DNA of 64,000 nt from Orientallactaga sibirica (lineage: Eukaryota > Chordata > Mammalia > Rodentia > Dipodidae): contig JAEOAD010000982.1 in assembly GCA_036365145.1 (NCBI GenBank), positions 7,652,001 to 7,716,000 on the forward strand. Reading direction: 5' to 3'. This document shows positions 45,257 to 56,814 of this stretch, in pieces. Under the pieces are notes generated by a model. The model saw only the letters and a list, made by a program, of their open reading frames with translations. It did not search any database and was not told where the DNA came from. Position numbers and translations under genes: made by a program. Within the stretch, counting starts at the first letter, position 1. Each line of letters begins with the position of its first letter.

Positions 45257-45848
45257 CACATTTCTTCTTCTCTTAGCACAGCATAAGCTCTGTGATACTG
45301 GTACTTACTGTTGGTAATCTGCAATTAAAATTTGCCCTCAATCTTGGACAGTTGAACTTTCTTGTGCATAAATGTGGAAGAGCAAGCTGCAGCTGGATTC
45401 CAAGGTAGCTGCTAGGGTAGGGGATGATTTGGGAAAAGAAAGAGGAGAGGCTCTGTGTTAAGATTTGTTGGGATCCTGGGGGTGGGTTATGTATGTAAAG
45501 GGAGCGGAGTCATTTCAAATGTGGGAGTGATGGCTAATAAAATTAGTTCAGCAAACATTTATTAAACACATAAGCCCAATAAATGAATCCTAGTTGAATT
45601 GCATCTAATTTGGTGCAGTGTCTTGTCCAAGTCCTTAAGTGTTGCACAGGTCCAGTATTGGCTCAACATTCACATTGCAGGCCTTTCCCACCCTTCCCTC
45701 CACTTTCACACATCCTCTGAGAAGCAGAGTATGTCACCATTTCAGCATCCCTGCCCTCTTGCATTGTTAAAGCTTAACCCATCCTCTGTTTTCTTTGAGA
45801 ATCAACTTTGTATTGCTACTGGTCAAGAAGATTGTGCAAGCATTGTTT
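45257..45848. other. PHKA2 intron 1, unique
   Basis: Nothing recognised. Confidence 0.45.
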
Positions 45849-45869
45849 CTTTCTTTTTTTTTTTTTTTT

Positions 45870-46120
45870 GGCTTTTTAAAAATGTATTTTATTTATTTAT
45901 TTGAGAGAGAGAGAGAGAGAAGCAGAGAGAGAGAGAGACAGACAGAGAGAGAGAGAGAAAGCAAGAGAACAGGTACACCAGGGCCTCCAGTCACTGCAAA
46001 CAAACTTCAGATGCATGCGCCACCTTGTGCATCTGGCTTACATGGGTCCTGGACAATTGAACCAGGATCCTTTGGCTTTGCAGGCAAATGCCTTAACTGC
46101 TAATCCATCTCTCCAGCCCC
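45870..46120 (-). repeat. T-SINE, antisense
   Basis: Long (GA)n, CCAGGGCCTCCAGTCACTGC, head complement GCTAATCCATCTCTCCAGCC. Confidence 0.96.
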
Positions 46121-46127
46121 TAATGTG

Positions 46128-46286
46128 GCTTTTTTTGTTTGTTTGTTTTGAGGTAGGGTCTCACTCTAGCCCAAGATGACCTGGAATTCAGTATGTAGTC
46201 TCAGGCTGGCCTTGAACTCATGGCAATCCTCCTACCTCTGCCTCCTGAGTGCTGGGATTAAAGGCGTGTGCCACCATGTCCAGACC
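46128..46286 (-). repeat. B1-like SINE, antisense
   Basis: (TTTG)n, GGTAGGGTCTCACTCTAGCC, CTGGGATTAAAGGCGTGTGC. It abuts the preceding T-SINE, a repeated arrangement in this window. Confidence 0.96.
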
Positions 46287-47290
46287 AATGTAGCTTTTTG
46301 ATTGTGGTCATCCTATTTGATATGCCATCTATTTTTAAAAATTTATTTGTGTGTATATGTATGTGTGTGGTGAGCTTATATGAAGACTTCAGCCCTTTGT
46401 TTCAAATTTACAGCAGAAAAACACAGTATTAAATATATGTTTTAGAGCACACATGAGGGACTCTGGAACTGATTGTACTCGAAAGTCCCAGGTACCCAGT
46501 TTGGTAGGCCTGCTAGGCCCAGGTAGCAGTGTATATGGGGCACCCAAGATCCATCAGTATGACAAGAGAAGAAAGGCACCTGCCTAGCACAAGAAGAGTC
46601 ATCTCTAACATATTGCCAGGTCCCAGGAGACATTACAGAGGATGTGGAAAATTGAGTGCTGCTGTCACTGATAACCTGAGAACCTCCTCCAGGAAGATGG
46701 CTGTAGATTCTGAGGAGGCCTAAAATACTTCAAAGCAGAAAGGCAGAGGCTCCAGAGAGCTCAACACTAAATGACACTTATAACACACAGGGGACACTGC
46801 AGGAGAGAGGTCAGAAAGATTGTAAGAGCCACAGGGTGAAAAGGAGTATCCCAAGGCCTTGTCTCCCACAGGGACTGACTAGTGCATTCATGACCCCACA
46901 GTGAATACTGATAATCCTACTGAGGAAGAGCCCTCAGGGGAATGGGGGTGGGGGTAGGGAACATAAGAGTATAACCAGAGGGGAATATGACCCATATGCA
47001 ATATATTCCTGTAGTAAAGTTCATAATTTTTTAAAAGAATGCATGATGAGAGAGAAAAAGTACATGCACACCACCCTAGGGAGTTGTATACCTGGTCTTC
47101 TCTGGTTAACTGTCTACCACTGTACCCTCATCCCCACTGAAATTTACTGCTAAACCTTTACTTCCTTAACCTTCACCTCTGAACCTTACTATTCTGTTAT
47201 ACCCATCTAACTCTGAGTTGGGAAGTAAGCCATTTCCTATTTGAAGCAGCTCCTCTTTTTACCTACTTTTCTACTTTTACTTATTTTTAT
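46287..47290. other. PHKA2 intron 1, possible L1 3'UTR-like stretch
   Basis: About 46440-47040 has the feel of an L1 3' end (GAGGGGAATATGACCCATAT, GCAATATATTCCTGTAGTAA), but no ORF2 sequence is joined to it, so I cannot name it. Confidence 0.25.
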
Positions 47291-47294
47291 TTTT

Positions 47295-47301
47295 TTAATT
47301 T

Positions 47302-47332
<31 letters not shown>

Positions 47333-47587
47333 TTTGAGAGAGGGACAAAGAAAGAGGGAGGGAGGGGGAGAGAGAAAGAGAGAGAGAGAGAAATAGAGAA
47401 AAGAAGGAAGGGAGGGAGGGAGGGAGAGAGGAAGGAAGGGTGCACCAGGGCCTCCAACCACTGCAAACGAACTCCAGACACATGCTCCACCTTGTGCATC
47501 TGGCTTCCGTGGGTCCTAGGGAATCAAACCTGGGTCCTTTGGCTTTGCAGGCAAACACCTTAACCATTAAGCCATCTCTCCAGCCCT
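47295..47587 (-). repeat. T-SINE, antisense, long purine tract
   Basis: (TTTA)n, then about 110 bases of GA/GGGA purines where the CT region would be, GCACCAGGGCCTCCAACCAC, head complement. Confidence 0.95.
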
Positions 47588-47627
47588 ATTTTTATTTTAT
47601 TTTTATTTTTATTTTTATTTTGTATTT

Positions 47628-47795
47628 TTAATTTTTTTTTATTTTTTTTGGTTTTTCGAGGTAGGGTCTCACTCTGGTCCAGGCTGACCTGGAATTAACT
47701 CTGTAGTCTCAGGGTGGTCTCGAACTCTCAGCAATCCTCCTACCTCTGCCTCCCAAGTGCTGGGATTAAAGGCGTGCACCACCACACCAGGCTCT
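47628..47795 (-). repeat. B1-like SINE, antisense
   Basis: GGTTTTTCGAGGTAGGGTCT to GGCGTGCACCACCACACCAG. Confidence 0.96.
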
Positions 47796-47837
47796 CCTAT
47801 TTTTATTATTTTTAATGGATAAAAATGCTTTATGTTG

Positions 47838-47978
47838 CCTTGCCGTGGTGGTGCACGCCTTTAATTCTAGCATTGAGGAGGCAAAGGAGGAGGATCAGTG
47901 TGAGTTTGAGACCAACCTGGGACTACAAAGTGAGTTCCAGGTCAGCCTGGGCTAGAATGAGATCCTACCTTGTGAAAA
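47838..47978 (+). repeat. B1-like SINE with target duplication
   Basis: Flanks AAAATGCTTTATGTT (about 47822) and AAAATGCCTTATGTT (about 47980). GCCGTGGTGGTGCACGCCTT. Confidence 0.94.
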
Positions 47979-47985
47979 AAAATGC

Positions 47986-48629
47986 CTTATGTTATCTTTT
48001 ATGGAAATTGAGATCTGGTCAGGAATCCATGAGTACCTCACATACTTCTCATAAAACTTCTAAAGATGATGTCACTGATGACTGAATACCAAAACATGGT
48101 TTTTTGTTTTGTTTTATTTTGTTTTCAGAACTCTGCTAATGAGCTTTCTTCCTGGGCAAGCTCCAGGGATGCCCTGCCTGGCCCATCTCAGGCCAGATGG
48201 TCTTTCATGGCTCTTGACAGCCCTTGGGAGAAGGCACTATAACAGCCGGAAGGAAGTGATGGAGCCTTAGCAACCACTGGAAACACTCTCCCTCCTCCAC
48301 CAGAGTAGCAGCCTGGCAAAACAAGGATAGGGGGTGTAATCTGCTCTATGCTAGTCTAGGTTGCTGCCCTGGTAGCTAAGCATTGAAAGGGAGATGGCTA
48401 TGGAAGGGGCAATGTTTTACCAGCCTCCCATCCTCTGCTCAGGGCAGGACTACCTCTTAGGTAGTTGGAGTCTCACTTGTTAAAAGTGGTCAGGGGTAGT
48501 GCTCCCCACAGGTCTGCAGGTGCTGACTCAAGGACTCCTGTTTGTGGAGCTGGAGGGACATCTTGCAGTATAGCAGTCCAGGTCTGAGAAGGGTGGGCTT
48601 CAGCTTCTGCTCAGCCTGCTCAAAGACCC
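47986..48629. other. PHKA2 intron 1, unique
   Basis: Nothing recognised between the B1 and the L1 remnant. Confidence 0.45.
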
Positions 48630-48915
48630 TCCCCCTTTTTACTTTTTTCTATAAAGTAGAAACTTTGTATGGACACATCATATATTGGTACCATCATTTC
48701 CCTCCTCCCTGTCCCCATTCCACAGAGGGCCCTCCTTAGTGGCATTGCTGGTATTCATCATGGAGTTGTATGTTAGGAGTTGTGAGAGCAGCAGTCTGTT
48801 ATGGGGAGGGAGAGGCAATGCCTGTGGATATTCCCTCCCACCCTGTGGCTCTTAGAATCTTTCTACCCCCTCTTCCACAAAATTCCCTGGGCCATGGTGT
48901 GTGTGTTTTAAGCCT
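48630..48915 (-). mobile_element. L1 3'UTR end, antisense (part 1 of an inverted L1)
   Basis: Matches the 3' module also seen at 52483 and 53039 (CCCCCTCTTCCACAAAATTCCCTG; here split at 20 bases: CCCCCTCTTCCACAAAATTC). It sits directly beside ORF2 sequence in the opposite orientation. Confidence 0.65.
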
Positions 48916-49156
48916 AAACCTCCTCAAAAGGAAAAGTCCAGGACCTGATGGATTCTCAGCCAAATTCTACCAAGCCTTCATTAAGAACTGAAGCCACTTT
49001 TTCTCAGGCCTTTTCACATAATTGGAGGACAGAAAAGCCTCCCCAACTCCTTCTATGAAGCTTGCATCACCCTAACGCCAAAACCAGACAGAGATACAAG
49101 AAAAGAAAACTATAGACTTATATCCCTTATGAACTTAGATGCAAAAATCCTTCTTT
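48916..49156 (+). pseudogene. L1 ORF2 reverse-transcriptase fragment, broken
   Basis: Translates as LLKRKSPGPDGFSAKFYQAF and IKN, then a stop, then in a second frame [20 protein letters not shown] and [25 protein letters not shown] and the Y-R-x-I-S-L-M-N-x-D-A-K-I-L motif identify L1 ORF2. A frameshift and stops make it dead. Confidence 0.93.
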
Positions 49157-49239
49157 TTAAATTTTAAAGTGAAAATAAGACTACTTCCTGCTTGAATCAT
49201 TCCCAGACTTCTATGCTATCCATGTCTGATTTGTTTCTT

Positions 49240-49446
49240 TTTTATTTTTATTTTATTTATTTACACACACACACACACACAGAGAGAGAGAGAATGGGCA
49301 CACACCAGGGCCTCCAGCCACTGCAGACAAACTCCAGATGCATGTGCCACCTTGTGCATCTGGTTTACATGGGACCTGGAGAATCAAACCTGGAACTTCA
49401 GGCTTCACAGGCAAGCATCTTAACTGCTAAGCTATCTCTCCAGCCC
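49240..49446 (-). repeat. T-SINE, antisense, with target duplication
   Basis: Flanks CTGATTTGTTTCTT at 49226-49239 and 49447-49460. (CA)n replaces part of the purine tract. Confidence 0.97.
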
Positions 49447-49677
49447 CTGATTTGTTTCTTCAGGGTTTCCTAGAGAAAGACTGAACAGAAGAATGTGCAT
49501 AATAATAAAACAAGCTCTATTACATGGCAAGTTGCTTGTGTTAGCTATGCATATTCTAGCTTCCCATGCAAGTGGCATAAAGAGTTTAATGAAGTAGAAC
49601 AGAGAAGATTTATATGAGTGAGTCCAATTCAAGGCTGCTACATTAGAAGTGGGGAGTGTGCAGAGTTGTCATAATGT

Positions 49678-49882
49678 TTATTTTTTATTTATTTATTTGA
49701 GAGTGACAGAGAGAAAGAAGCAGATAGATAGAGAATAGGCGTGCCAGGGCCTCCAGCCACTGCAAACAAACTCTAGATGCATGTGCCACCTTGTGCATCT
49801 GTCTTACGTGGGTCCTGGGGAATTGAGCCTTGAACCAGGGTCCTTAGGCTTCACAGGCAAGCACTTAACTCTCTCCAGGCCC
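49678..49882 (-). repeat. T-SINE, antisense
   Basis: CGTGCCAGGGCCTCCAGCCA, GGTCCTTAGGCTTCACAGGC. The head is shortened (ACTTAACTCTCTCCAGGCCC). Confidence 0.95.
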
Positions 49883-49914
49883 GTCATGAGTCTTTTGTTT
49901 TAGGAATATCAATG

Positions 49915-50025
49915 GAAACCAGCATGTGCATGCCTGTAATCTCAGCATTTAGGAGGTGAAAGCCAAAGGATTTCTAGTTCCAGGCCAGCCTGGGCAACAA
50001 AGTGAGACCTTGTTTCATAAAAATA
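49915..50025 (+). repeat. Old B1-like monomer
   Basis: GTGCATGCCTGTAATCTCAG, CCAGGCCAGCCTGGGCAACA. Confidence 0.75.
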
Positions 50026-50033
50026 GAGAAAGA

Positions 50034-50375
50034 GGCTGGCTGGGGGAATGGCTCAGCTGCTAAGAACTTACCATTTAAGAGTGAGGGTCTGGGAGAGCCT
50101 GAGATTATCCTGAGTTCTAGAACCTGTATAAAAAGCTGGGTGTGGCCACACTCTTCTGTAACTCCAGTTGGCTTGGGAAGAGGAGACCAGAGAATCCTAG
50201 GACTCACTGATCAAAGTGTGGCAGCTCTGGGTTGAGGGAGAGACCCATCCTCAAGTAGCACATGGATCAGCAATTGAGAAGGGTACCTGAAATTCTCTGG
50301 CCTTCACATGCATGCACATCTGCACATACATGTACATACACCACACATAATGCACCACACATACATAAGCACACA
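50034..50375 (+). repeat. Composite SINE, diverged
   Basis: GGCTGGGGGAATGGCTCAGC, CTTCTGTAACTCCAGTTGGC, then CATGCATGCACATC end. Confidence 0.8.
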
Positions 50376-50473
50376 TACAGAAAGAGGATAAAGTATTTCC
50401 ACTAATAATATTATCAGTAAAGATAAAAGAGAGTACCCTAGACTTTGTATTTTTTCCTAATAAAAGTGATGGT

Positions 50474-50695
50474 GGGGCTGGAGTGATGGCTTAGTGATTA
50501 AGGCACTTGCCTGCTAAGCCCAGGTTCATTTCCTCAGTACCCACATAAGCCAGACACACAAGGTGGCAAATGTATCTGGAATTCGTTTGCAGTTGCTAGA
50601 GTCTCTGGCTCATGCTCTCTCTCTCTATTGACCTCTCCCTCTCTCTCTGTCTCCCTCCCTCTTAAATAAATAAATAAAATATCATTTTTAAAAAG
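50474..50695 (+). repeat. T-SINE with target duplication
   Basis: Flanks AAAAGTGATG on both sides (about 50463 and 50691). GGGGCTGGAGTGATGGCTTA. Confidence 0.96.
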
Positions 50696-50819
50696 TGATG
50701 ATGACATGGTACTTACCTCTAGATTCTTCCCTAGCTATGCTTCTTTGCCTGATTCCCTAAAATTATTATAAGTATATGAAAAATAAATGATGTGAATGAA
50801 AGATGATTAGGTCAATAAA

Positions 50820-51025
50820 ACATAGTACCAATTATTGCGCACATATATGTCAGATGTAGACCAAAGTGTGTTATACATATTAACTCATTTAATCCTACAA
50901 ATCTTTCTATGGTTGGAGGTGTTGGCCTAATCCCTGAGTTTCAGATGGGGTTGTTGAAGTCATTTGTTGAAGGTCACAGCTAGATTGTGATAAAGCTCTG
51001 AACAGTCTGAATCCAGTGTGCTCTT
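50820..51025 (-). repeat. MIR, antisense
   Basis: TATTAACTCATTTAATCCTA, CCCTGAGTTTCAGATGGGGT, GAAGGTCACAGCTAGATTGT. Confidence 0.82.
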
Positions 51026-51026
51026 T

Positions 51027-51027
<1 letters not shown>

Positions 51028-51057
<30 letters not shown>

Positions 51058-51058
51058 T
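51028..51058. repeat. (TTTA)n microsatellite
   Basis: Seven TTTA/ATTT units next to the MIR. Confidence 0.95.
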
Positions 51059-51608
51059 TGGCTGTGCTCTTAAATGTGATACATGGAAGGCTGTCTTAAT
51101 AGTACCTTGTATAAAAGAAAATAAAAATTAGTTAACAAAAGAGCAAATCCAGTTCTTCCCAAAAGAAGAATAAATAGAAGCTTAAATTCAATGATAGAGA
51201 AGTAAAATGATTTTAGAATGAAAATGGTGATATGATACCACATTGTACCCATTTTACTGACAAAATTTAAAATATTGAAAACTTAGTGCTAGGGCTGGGA
51301 GGATATTAAAAGTAAAAGTGCATATAACACATAACCTGTTAGATGCATATAACCTGTCACCCTAGCAATTCCATTTTGGAAACTCTATTCCAAACAAATA
51401 AGAACACTGTTGAACAGAGCTTATGCTATAAGGAAATTTATTAGCTGTATTTTATAATGTCAATAAAATCCTATTTGTAGATACATTATTGTATGTGTCC
51501 AGCACCCAGGAAACTCTTGAGTTTGATTTATACCAGATGGCATGAGGGAGATTTATTAAGGTCTGTTGAATGAGAAATGCCAGATGGTCCTATAATCCCT
51601 TAGTCATT
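51059..51608. other. PHKA2 intron 1, unique
   Basis: Nothing recognised. Confidence 0.45.
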
Positions 51609-51624
51609 AAAAACTAACATTCCC

Positions 51625-51777
51625 AAGCTGGGCATGGTGGCGCATGCCTTTCATCCCAGCACTCAGGAGGCAGAGGTAGGAGGATCACCATGAGTTCAAG
51701 GCCACCCTGAGACAACGTAGTGAATTCCAGGGTAGCCTGGGCTAGAGTGAGACCTTACCTTGAAGAAAACAAAACAA
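51625..51777 (+). repeat. B1-like SINE with target duplication
   Basis: Flanks AAAACTAACATTCC (about 51609) and AAAACTGACATTCC (about 51776). GCTGGGCATGGTGGCGCATG. Confidence 0.96.
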
Positions 51778-51780
51778 AAC

Positions 51781-52395
51781 TGACATTCCTCCCTCTAAAA
51801 ATGTTTTTGCATGAACAGTAAGTTATACATAAGTACATGTATTTGTATCATTGTAATATCTAATTTCATATGTAATATCCAGTTTAGTAGTACAGAGGAA
51901 AAGGGAAAATGTAGAGAAAGTTATTACATGGACTGTATTTATGAGATTGCTGATATTAGGGGGAAAAGGAGGGAGCAAAAACAGAAAGAGATATGCTTTT
52001 ATAGTTATAGCTACATATTTCTACAGTATTATATGAGGATTTATATATAATTAACATTTTAATTGAAATCATCTGGTTAAGATGATCATCTTGGAAACCA
52101 TGGGATTGGCCTGGATAAATGTATTCTTCCTATGTTGTAAGTTTGTCTGTGTTTTGTTTAGCTTGCAAATTGGCATCAGATGCTCTCTCCAGTTGCATAT
52201 TAATGTCAACCAAAGATCCCAAACCTCTGAACAGATGGACCTCTTTGGGTGGCTTACATGAATAATTGAGAATGTGGAGGGTACAATACAGACTATCGCT
52301 AAATAAAGGAGAGACTCAAAGACAAAACTGCCGGGTCATCTTTATTACAAAAGACAAAAGAACTTGGGGTGACAGAGTATCTACCAGTCTGTAAA
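51781..52395. other. PHKA2 intron 1, unique
   Basis: AT-rich, nothing recognised. Confidence 0.4.
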
Positions 52396-52399
52396 CATT

Positions 52400-54500
52400 T
52401 CATTGTTTTTGTTTTTTTCCTTTATTTTAAAAATGTTTATTGTTATTATTATCAAGATGTTTCACATGGATTCATCATGCGTTGGTACCCTCTTTTCCTT
52501 CATCCCTGACCCCCATTCCATTGGGGATGCTCCTCAGTGGGGTTGCAGGTATTCCCCATGGGGTTGTAGTTTATGCATTGTTGGAGGAGTAGTCAGTTAT
52601 TTGGGGGTGGAGGGAATGCCTCTGGGCATGATGTCTCAACCTGTGGTTCTTACAGTCTTTCCACACCCCTTCTGCAAAATTCCCTGAGCCGTGGTGGGTG
52701 AGTTTTAAGTCTACTTCAGTGATGAGCTCTTAGGAACCTCTGGATCTGGGCTTTGGTAGGTGTTGGGTATCCTCAGGGTCTGTCTTCTACACCCTGGTGC
52801 TGATTATCAGGAACAGCATGGAAGCAGCACTTTTGCTGGTGTCCCCATTCTTCTGTGGCTTGGCTGAAGTATGAGGGGTAGTTTATCTCCTCCAGTCTCA
52901 CTACCTTCTGAAAAAGAACAGATTCTCCAATGGAGAGTGAAGTCATTGTAGTTTAAATGGGATAAGCATTATTAATTTAGGGAGAATTTTTCCCCATAAT
53001 TTATTTTTATTTATATTATTCTGTTTTTACATTCATAGTGTTGGCTCCCTTTTCCTCCTCCCTGTCCTCCTTCTTCCAAAGGGACCCTCATCAATGGGGA
53101 ATGTGGGTCATGCATTGTGGGGGTAGTCAAGGGTTCTGGGGGGTAGGCCAAGTCTCTGTGCATAATGCCCCAACTTGTGGCTCTAACGTTATTTCCGCCC
53201 CCTCTTCCGTGAATTTCCCTGAGCCACATTGGGATCATTTTAGTTCTTCAGTGATGAGGTTTTGGGAGCCTCTGTGTCTCTGGATATCTGGCTTAGTTGG
53301 AGTTATATGTTCTCTGTGTTTATCTCCTTCAGCCTTTTTCTGGTGTCATGATCGCCATGGATGCTGTATTCTTGCCCTTCCCCTGCGTTGTTCTATGGTT
53401 TCAGCTGGGGCCCTGGTGAGGTGTGATTGGCGGATCCTCCCTTCAGGCTCGTTGTCCATCTGAAAAAAAGATCAGCAAATTCTCCAACGGAGAGAGAAGT
53501 TAGTACTAGATAGAAGGGAGGGCCATAGACAATTTGTAGGGAATTTTATATGCGTAGGCCCTCTTCTGGCCCACATTTGGTGGTATCTTGATCTTGAAGA
53601 CTGTGCTCATTATTTGTACATGGTTTTGACTTACTTCCCAGTTCCAGCAATGAGTTCCATTCCACTGAGTGGATCTATTAGTCAAATTAAGAGCAGTTGG
53701 TTACCCACCATGGCTGTGTGCCACTACTGCACTTGTATGAGCATTACGTCAGGTTGTTTCCTGCTGGGTATCTTAGACTGCAAGTTGTTTGGACCAATGT
53801 CGGACATTTTCCCCCAGTTGCTCGTGTAGCACCCTCTGGTACTAGACTAGCTAACTGTCTGGGGACTGACCTTCTTCCAGATTCTGGCCCGGTCTCTCCA
53901 TGTTTGGTCTCACACACGTATGCTGTCTTTGACAGTAGGGTCTTACCATTAACCTTGGTGGGTCATCAAGAACTCTGACAGAAGTCTGTCTTTTTTGGGA
54001 AACCTTGTAGGTGTCTCGGATCAACAGCTCATTATGGAAGTTAACCCCGTGCTGGCACTGGGAGTTGTAAGTCAGCACCTAGGAAGGTGAGGGAAGAAAA
54101 AGATAGGTAATATAAAAGAGAAAGTGAGTCTAGAGAGCAGAGGTAGAGAAAGAAAAGAGAGAGAGAGAGAGAGAGAGAAGCAAGAAAACATTAAGGTTGG
54201 TCTTCATGATGTTCTCTCCAGTTTCTTGTGGTTCGGGTGTTCCCTCTGCGGGCCTGCTGAAGGATCAATGTTTTAGCCTGTTGTTCAGAATAAAGGGTTT
54301 TATAGTATCATTTCCTTTTGGGTCCCTATTTGTATCCCCCCACCTTTGTCCTCCCTCCCACCCTTACCCTCCCTCCATCCCACCCTCCTTATTATCTGGT
54401 CCTCAGAGTGTTTATTAGGTTTGGCAGCATCTCAGGTAGATTCAGGTTAGGAACGACAGATAAACGAGACCATGCGACGATTATCTTTTTGTGCTTGGGT
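52400..54500 (-). mobile_element. L1 3'UTR region, antisense, with a repeated module
   Basis: Lies directly downstream (in L1 sense) of the ORF2 end at 54505-54835. It includes two diverged copies of a roughly 550-base module (about 52440-53000 and 53000-53520) and a CT/GA tract at about 54130-54180. Non-coding; open stretches here are by chance. Confidence 0.65.
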
Positions 54501-54504
54501 GAGC

Positions 54505-54838
54505 TTACTGAGGATGACCTGTTCCATGTTTGACCATTTTTTTTTCAAATTTCCTTATATCATCTTTCCTTACTGCTATGTAGAATTCCATAGTATCGAT
54601 ATACCACATCTTGGTTATCCATTCATCTAGTGATGGACACCTGAGTTGATTCCAGCTCCTTGCTATTATGAATTGAGCAGCTATAAACATGGTTGAGCAA
54701 ATGTCTCTGATCTGAGGCTTGGAGCCTTTAGGGTATATGCCCAGTAAGGGAATAGCTGGATCCATTGGTATTTTCTATGGTCATTCTTTTCAGGAGTTTC
54801 CATATAGCTTTCCATAATGGTTGAACCATTTTACATTC
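54505..54838 (-). pseudogene. L1 ORF2 C-terminal fragment, antisense
   Basis: Minus-strand translation gives MDPAIPLLGIYPKGSKPQIR, then DICSTMFIAAQFIIARSWNQ and SLDEWITKMWYIDTMEFYIA, the standard C-terminal end of L1 ORF2 (I-P-L-L-G-I-Y-P; W-I-x-K-M-W-x-I-x-T-M-E). Upstream LNVKWFNHYGKLYGNS continues it after a frame change. Truncated and dead. Confidence 0.93.
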
Positions 54839-55340
54839 AATTTAGGGAGAATTTGATGTATGTAACCCATCTTTCCCCCAAATACTAGTGAGAGCTTGAC
54901 AATGGAGAACATAACCTTTGTCTCCATAGAATTCTGACCTGGTTCCCAATCCCAGATATGGGTTCCTTTACACTGCCATGTACATCTTGTCAGGGTGTTT
55001 GCTTCTGAGTAGCTTAGACCTGGGGGAAAGTTGTTGGCCACTTTCCCCCAGTAGCTCATGCAGCACTTTCCAGCACTAGACAGGCTGTCTGGGGACTGGC
55101 TTTCTTCTGAATTCCAGCCAGGTCTCTCTGTGATCGAATGGGACTACCCACATCTTGATTGCAACAGAATGCGTCATGTTGTATAGATATAAAGGGAAGG
55201 GCATGTCATAATTTAAGTATTCCTTCCTTGTGAATGCAGTAACACCCCAATTTTCCACGGTTTGTGAGTATATGAGGTTGAATGTGGGATCCCTTGCTTC
55301 TCTATAGTTGAACAAGGGTCATAGACAGTCTTGGGTAGGG
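54839..55340 (-). mobile_element. L1-associated 3'UTR-like segment, second copy
   Basis: Related to 53580-54080: both hold the order ...CCTGCTGGGTATCTTAGACT-type text, TTTTCCCCCAGTTGCTCGTG-type text, and CTGTCTGGGGACTG. It lies beyond the ORF2 end, which suggests an inserted or tandem L1 3' end. Confidence 0.45.
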
Positions 55341-55884
55341 ATGAACTAACCCACACCAGCAATTAAGCCTAAACCAAAGAATAAAAGACTTGCAGTTAAC
55401 AGGGCAGTGACATTTCAAAATCCAAACTACACTTGGCACTGTGCATAAGCCATCACTGCTGTGTCATCGGAACGTTGTTTGTCTCAGTACACTCACAGTT
55501 AGTGAGGAATGCCAGAAAGGGGTTGCATTCTTAACTCTGGATTTCCTGATAATTTCCTGTCTCAGGCTTATCTACCAGGCCTCCGTTGCATATGTTATCT
55601 GTTGTGACTGCAAAAAAAAAAAAAAAAAGGCTCAGTAATCTACCATTAGAGTAAGACTTGTACTTTCATTTAGCCATTCCTAGACTTTAGCTCTGGTTGA
55701 CTTTAAAGCTATTGATTTGTAGTTGTTAGCTGGAGAGCTATATCTATATTCAATGCTATTGCTCCTGCAGGTTAATATCTATTGAGTAGTAGAGATTTTT
55801 GTACAGGGTATAGATTAGTTAAAGAAGTAAGTCAAATATTTACTTCCTCACGTGGGATCCTGTGAAACTCTGCCAACAATCTTT
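55341..55884. other. PHKA2 intron 1, unique
   Basis: Nothing recognised beyond an A16 run near 55610. Confidence 0.4.
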
Positions 55885-56069
55885 TAAAATTTATTTATTT
55901 ATTTATTTGCATGTGTATGTGTATATGGGCAAACCAGAGCCTCTTGCCACTGCAGACAAACACCAGACAATTGTACCACTTTCTGCATCTGGCTTCTGGG
56001 GGAATTGAACCCAGGATGGCTGGCTTTGCAAGCGAGTTCCTTTAACTAGTGAGCAATCTTTCCAGTCCT
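55885..56069 (-). repeat. T-SINE, antisense, old
   Basis: CTTGCCACTGCAGACAAACA, CTGCATCTGGCTTCTGGGG, head complement GTGAGCAATCTTTCCAGTCC. Confidence 0.8.
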
Positions 56070-56191
56070 CTGTTAATGTTTTTATCTTATAACTTAGGCA
56101 GTATCACTTTGAAAATACACAATGAAATTTTTCATGTGCCTTCCTGTGAATCATATAGTGCCCTTTGGAGTAATGGTTGTCATTTTATTTT

Positions 56192-56262
56192 GTTTTGCAA
56201 TGCTGGGTACTGAACACAGGACCTTATGCATTCCCTATCCCACTGAGCTATATCACCAGCTC
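56192..56262 (-). repeat. ID-like SINE, antisense
   Basis: GCTGGGTACTGAACACAGGA, CCACTGAGCTATATCACCAG. Confidence 0.75.
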
Positions 56263-56417
56263 TATAGAGTAATACATACACACACACACACGTATACATA
56301 AACACACATGCACATATATATTTTAAGCTGACAAGGTTATGAGTGTTATGATGTATTTTATTACATGCATATTTCTTTGTTTACTTTTATGTGACCCACC
56401 TTTTATCTTATACATTT

Positions 56418-56640
56418 TATTTTATTTAAAGATTTTATTTTTATTTATTTGTTTGAGACAGAGAGAGGGAGATAGAGTGAAAGAGAGAATGGGCATGCCA
56501 GGGCCTCTAGCCACTGCAAGCGAACTCCAGATGCATGTACCTCCATGTGCATCTGGCTTATGTGGGACCTAGAGAATCAAACTTGGGTCCTTAGGCTTCA
56601 CAGGCTTGAGCCTTAACCTCTAAGCCATCTCTCCAGCCCC
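56418..56640 (-). repeat. T-SINE, antisense
   Basis: GGCATGCCAGGGCCTCTAGC, GCATCTGGCTTATGTGGGAC, head complement CTAAGCCATCTCTCCAGCCC. Confidence 0.96.
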
Positions 56641-56786
56641 CACTTTATTTTATTTTATTTATTAATTTTATTTTTTTAATTTTATTTTTTATTTTTATTT
56701 TATTTATTTATTTTATTGTATTTTAATTTTTTAATTTTTAATTATTTATTTATTTTATTTTATTATTTTATTTTATATTTTATTTT
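56641..56786. repeat. (TTTTA)n-like low-complexity tract
   Basis: About 145 bases of T and A with two G residues. Its right part is included in the tandem duplication. Confidence 0.95.
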
Positions 56787-56814
56787 GAGGCAAGCCCAAC
56801 AGACTGCCTTTTTT

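Noticed and set aside
53038..53463. A 141-codon open frame on the + strand
   Set aside because: It lies in the antisense of an L1 3'UTR, and a diverged copy of the same module at 52483 does not keep the frame.
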